Origin: DASQWC01 sp035640475
Lineage (GTDB): Bacteria; Actinomycetota; JAICYB01
Assembly (NCBI GenBank): GCA_035640475.1
Contig: DASQWC010000116.1
Span: forward strand, 1 to 9,006
Reading direction: 5' to 3'
DNA: 9,006 nt
Shown here: positions 7,601 through 9,006 of the stretch, piece after piece
How the letters are laid out: each line of letters begins with the position of its first letter
How positions within the stretch are numbered: the stretch's first letter is position 1
Notes under the pieces: model-generated
The model's database searches: none
What the model saw: only the letters and a program-made list of their open reading frames with translations
What the model was told of the DNA's origin: nothing
Translations under genes and position numbers: made by a program

Positions 7601-8459
7601 GTCACCGGTCTTCCCGCTTGGAGACGGTCTGTATTACTGGCAGACGCGAGGCGTCGACTCTGTCGGTAACCAGTCGTCCTGGTCGGCGGCGCGTGTCCTG
7701 CACGTCGACACGCACGCGCCCGGTCAGCCGCTGAACTTCAACGGAACGGTCGCTACGGATGGGCTGACGCTTCGGTGGGATCCACCGGACGATGTGATCG
7801 CGAACTACGTCTTGTTCGTCGACGGTGCTCCCTACAAGAACCTCGGCTCCACCGAGCACGAGGTGAAGATGGGCCCGTTTGCGGCCGACGACACGCGCAC
7901 GTTCTCCGTCGTCGCCGTCGACCTCGCAGGCAACGTCGGAGCGATGTCATCGGTGCTCGTCGGCGTCCCGGATCTCACTGGGCTGACATGGACGCAGGCT
8001 GTGGCGGCGACGAGCGCGCGCGGCCTCGCGTTGCGTCGCAACCAGCCCGTCTTCGCGAGCGTGCCAATGCTCGTCAAGAGCCAGCAGCCGGTCGTCCCGG
8101 CCGTGGCCGCGCAGGGCAGCGCCGTTCTGGTCACACTCGCACCCAGAGAGGGAGCGCCGCTCGCGATGCGCGTGAAACCCGGTCGCTTCGTCTGCGCAGG
8201 CGGCTCGACGCTCCGGCTCCGCGTCGAGCTGTCGGAGGACGCGCTCGTCCGCAAGCGGCTCCTCAACGCACGCGGCCGCGTCGTGAACCGGGGGACGGTT
8301 GGGACGCTGCGCGCCGGGACGACACGCGTGCGGGTCAAGCTGCCCCGAACGCTCCGCGGCGGGGCCTACCGGTTGGTGTTCGATGCCAGCGGCTCGGCCG
8401 GACAGGCGCGCGCGCTTGTGCGCGTCAAGGTCGGTCTGCGCGGCTGCCGCGGTCGCTAG
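4641..8459 (+). CDS. Secreted Ig-like repeat protein with FnIII-like and PASTA-like modules
   Basis: A 1272-residue modular surface or secreted protein. ATG 4641 is preferred: GAAGG sits 5 nt upstream and it shortens an otherwise very long N region; the in-frame ATG at 4593 (+16 residues) has only GAGG 3 nt away. Order: signal peptide with hydrophobic core about 23-39 and likely cleavage near A43; an unrecognised beta-rich region 44-368; an Ig-like module of type B at about 370-470; four type A Ig-like repeats 471-812, each with a C-x9-C pair; type B modules about 813-922 and 923-1025; an FnIII-like module about 1026-1108; a PASTA-like module 1109-1168 (VPDLTGLTWTQAV onward); and a basic C-terminal beta domain about 1172-1272. 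No catalytic motif, LPXTG or C-terminal membrane helix is visible. The expected role is adhesion or cell-wall association; the PASTA-like module could bind peptidoglycan. The stop lies 11 bp from the convergent tRNA-Gln, with no clear terminator. Confidence 0.9.
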   Translation: MILRKIGVLVSLSGLRLRRFRLPSVLAGAAIILMTLFAGASGAGVSNYQGTLYLDGAPSAVAGSFQLLAAAGPATPGTPVAVAGLSGSGSIPGGSGITYQYIYVVSSGGARTASAAAVTGAMPANGSATITAVNLVGSDLYRQRIVSGLPVNNYFLVKANVPTSPYVDTVADPVPLSSAAALPQADARVQTAASCATVNACGYVEFAPGVGYTSSIPVGPVTSTPSIPSTCKGWTVDATGGVSFSAGTWSFQVRVKANTGANGTAFLTVGMWKVNDAGAPVSGGTLIDPTQLSSDGSQNLIVAGTTQTITYTTPSNVPAFTLASNEHLCVQFWRHQTAPSSSGASQRTLSLLAYDPLNAITVHPAPNATPAATLASPADGLHTTSIPTLGATYSDAEPDAGNITIRLCSDSGCGTPLQNSGAMAATNGATLTWTPSGPLTDGTYYWQAQAQDAVGASAWSSSRSFVVDNAAPTTTINSSPPLNSNAASGSFSFSANEAVTGFQCRVDGASFASCTSPYAYGPLADGPHSFDVKATADLAGNPGTTTSYGWTIDTVAPDTAITSSPAALSNSASPSFGLSATQSGSTFQCSLDGAAFAACGNPATYSGLADGAHTFQARAVDPAGNQDPSPASYAWTIDATPPNTSIGPSAPASLTTATGATFDFSSSEPGSTFQCSLDGAAFAACSSPKTYSALADGSHTFQVRATDMAANTDPTPASYTWTIDTTPPVTSIGPTTPPANTSSAGAAFDLASNEAGSTFECRLDGASFASCTTPASYTGLGDGTHTFDVRATDAAGNVDTSPASYTWRIDNVAPSTAPVAPADTLATNTLPQLRASFDDASAGGDTGTVQFQLCSSSAPAGTACAPLVQSVTSSAVTSGGTAGVTPAALPDGTYHWQARATDAAGNQSGWTATRSFQLDTSVPAVPSDASPADGAWVRTVQLSGTFSKPAFAGTGSVEFRICMDALCLTVVTSGSSGTLVNGGVAGWSPVFPLGDGLYYWQTRGVDSVGNQSSWSAARVLHVDTHAPGQPLNFNGTVATDGLTLRWDPPDDVIANYVLFVDGAPYKNLGSTEHEVKMGPFAADDTRTFSVVAVDLAGNVGAMSSVLVGVPDLTGLTWTQAVAATSARGLALRRNQPVFASVPMLVKSQQPVVPAVAAQGSAVLVTLAPREGAPLAMRVKPGRFVCAGGSTLRLRVELSEDALVRKRLLNARGRVVNRGTVGTLRAGTTRVRVKLPRTLRGGAYRLVFDASGSAGQARALVRVKVGLRGCRGR
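6051..7076 (+). repeat. Four tandem type A Ig-like repeats
   Basis: Units at residues 471-555, 556-639, 640-725 and 726-812 (84-87 aa; nucleotide starts 6051, 6306, 6558, 6816). Each opens with (A/T)P-x-T and carries F(Q/E)C(R/S)(V/L)DGA-x-FA-x-C, L-x-DG-x-H(S/T)F and a final W-x-ID. The Cys pairs are 504/514, 589/599, 675/685 and 761/771, all C-x9-C, suggesting one disulfide per module after export. Units 3 and 4 look closest to each other; unit 1 is the most divergent. Confidence 0.88.
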
Positions 8460-8470
8460 GTTCGCTGAAG

Positions 8471-8541
8471 CTGCGGGGCAAGGATTCGAACCTTGACTAC
8501 CTGGTCCAGAGCCAGGCGTCCTACCGTTAGACGACCCCGCA
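8471..8541 (-). tRNA. tRNA-Gln (anticodon CTG)
   Basis: Reverse-strand cloverleaf of 71 nt. The acceptor stem is TGCGGGG/CCCCGCA. The D-arm has GTC/GAC around TAACGGTAG. The anticodon stem CCTGG/CCAGG encloses loop CTCTGGA, giving anticodon CTG. The T-arm is CAAGG-TTCGAAT-CCTTG. The discriminator is G and no CCA is encoded. The U1-A72 pair and G73 match bacterial tRNA-Gln. It would be charged with Gln by GlnRS or through Glu-tRNA(Gln) amidation; the window does not say which. It is convergent with the Ig-repeat gene. Confidence 0.95.
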
Positions 8542-8551
8542 ACGGAGTCGC

Positions 8552-8557
8552 ATTCTA
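8552..8557 (-). promoter_or_regulatory. Putative -10 box of tRNA-Gln
   Basis: TAGAAT on the minus strand, one mismatch from TATAAT, ends 10 nt before the mature tRNA 5' end. That is a plausible distance for a short tRNA leader. No convincing -35 hexamer was found 17-18 nt upstream. Confidence 0.5.
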
Positions 8558-8797
8558 GCCGGGCTGGCTGCGTTCCTCGCTACGGCGCTCCTCCGCCGAC
8601 GTTCCCTCTTGCGGCGCTCCGGCCGGACCAGCCATCACGGTGCCGCCCTCCTCGACGACGTCTCGCGGATCGGCGGTGCGGTACTCGTCGCTCTGAACAC
8701 CGCCGCGCGGATCGCCCTCGCGATCGAGCGCGTGGACGTCGCCCTCCTGCTTGTTCGCGCGATGCTGCTCGCGTCGTCGTCGCCATCGTCCGAGCAC
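8555..8797 (-). CDS. Possible small hydrophilic protein, unknown function
   Basis: An 80-residue frame from GTG at 8797 (GGAAG 9 nt upstream) to TAG at 8555. The first 10 residues are Arg-rich; the rest is rich in Glu, Asp, Gly, Arg and Pro (for example DREGDPRGGVQSDEYRTADP), with no hydrophobic helix, Cys or recognised motif. G/C dominates third positions, as in real genes here. The frame can be extended upstream to 8944, but that would run antisense through tRNA-Glu, so the shorter form is preferred. The stop lies 13 bp upstream of tRNA-Gln on the same strand. It may be a chance ORF in GC-rich DNA. Confidence 0.35.
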   Translation of the reverse strand: MLGRWRRRREQHRANKQEGDVHALDREGDPRGGVQSDEYRTADPRDVVEEGGTVMAGPAGAPQEGTSAEERRSEERSQPG

Positions 8798-8821
8798 GAC
8801 TCGGGTCTTCCCGCTCGTCGC

Positions 8822-8827
8822 TACACT
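8822..8827 (+). promoter_or_regulatory. Putative -10 box of tRNA-Glu
   Basis: TACACT, fitting the TAnnnT pattern, ends 12 nt before the mature tRNA-Glu 5' end. No good -35 element was found at 17-18 nt spacing, so the call rests on position and the hexamer alone. Confidence 0.35.
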
Positions 8828-8839
8828 GAACCGCTCGCC

Positions 8840-8912
8840 GGCGCATTCGTCTAGTGGCCTAGGACACCGCCCTCTCACGGCGGCGGCACGGGTTCGAATC
8901 CCGTATGCGCCT
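8840..8912 (+). tRNA. tRNA-Glu (anticodon CTC)
   Basis: A 73-nt cloverleaf. The acceptor stem is GGCGCAT/ATGCGCC. The D-arm is GTCTAGTGGCCTAGGAC. The anticodon stem CCGCC/GGCGG encloses loop CTCTCAC, giving anticodon CTC. The T-arm is ACGGG-TTCGAAT-CCCGT. No CCA is encoded. The base after the acceptor stem is T, where G or A is more familiar in tRNA-Glu. D-arm and anticodon-arm sequences strongly resemble bacterial tRNA-Glu. It diverges from tRNA-Gln 298 bp away. Confidence 0.95.
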
Positions 8913-9006
8913 TCACAGCGCGCCCAGCTACGCGAAACCCGCACGTCGAGGCGGCGCTACGGCGATCAGCCGATCGCGCCGATACAGCTCGATAACCATG
9001 CATTCG

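Noticed and set aside
8962..8977. Hairpin GCGATC-AGCC-GATCGC as a terminator for tRNA-Glu
   Set aside because: The stem is only 6 bp and has no following T-run, so termination cannot be supported.

Overview
This is a GC-rich (roughly two-thirds G+C by eye) bacterial chromosomal window. Strong G/C third-position bias, a secreted Ig-repeat protein with a C-terminal basic beta domain, and two tRNA genes without an encoded CCA end suggest a high-GC actinobacterium. Class Thermoleophilia (Solirubrobacterales or Gaiellales) is my best guess. That placement is inference from style and was not checked by search.

Layout. Positions 2-2632 (+) hold two zinc peptidase genes 6 bp apart: the 3' part of an M3-like HExxH peptidase, cut by the window edge, and a complete M14-type carboxypeptidase. 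Neither shows an export signal in the visible sequence, so they look like a small intracellular peptide-degradation operon. A strong symmetrical hairpin (2671-2700) separates this pair from a convergent gene and probably terminates both strands. Positions 2728-4398 (-) encode an exported subtilisin-like S8 protease. Short Trp motifs flank its catalytic domain: NALWG twice before the signal helix, and a five-residue 'ASW' ladder at the extreme C terminus. A roughly 240-bp divergent intergenic region with two inverted repeats follows. Positions 4641-8459 (+) encode a 1272-residue secreted modular protein with Ig-like modules of two kinds, an FnIII-like module, a PASTA-like module and a basic C-terminal domain. 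The window ends with divergent tRNA-Gln(CTG) (-) and tRNA-Glu(CTC) (+) genes. Between them is a possible small ORF whose stop codon overlaps the tRNA-Gln -10 box.

How the genes fit together. The left half is peptidase-rich, with three unrelated catalytic types. The divergent S8 protease and the Ig/PASTA protein are both exported and share an upstream region, so they may be co-regulated cell-surface proteins. I saw no transposase, integrase, CRISPR array or recognised defence system. The least explained feature is the pair of Trp motifs in the S8 protease.
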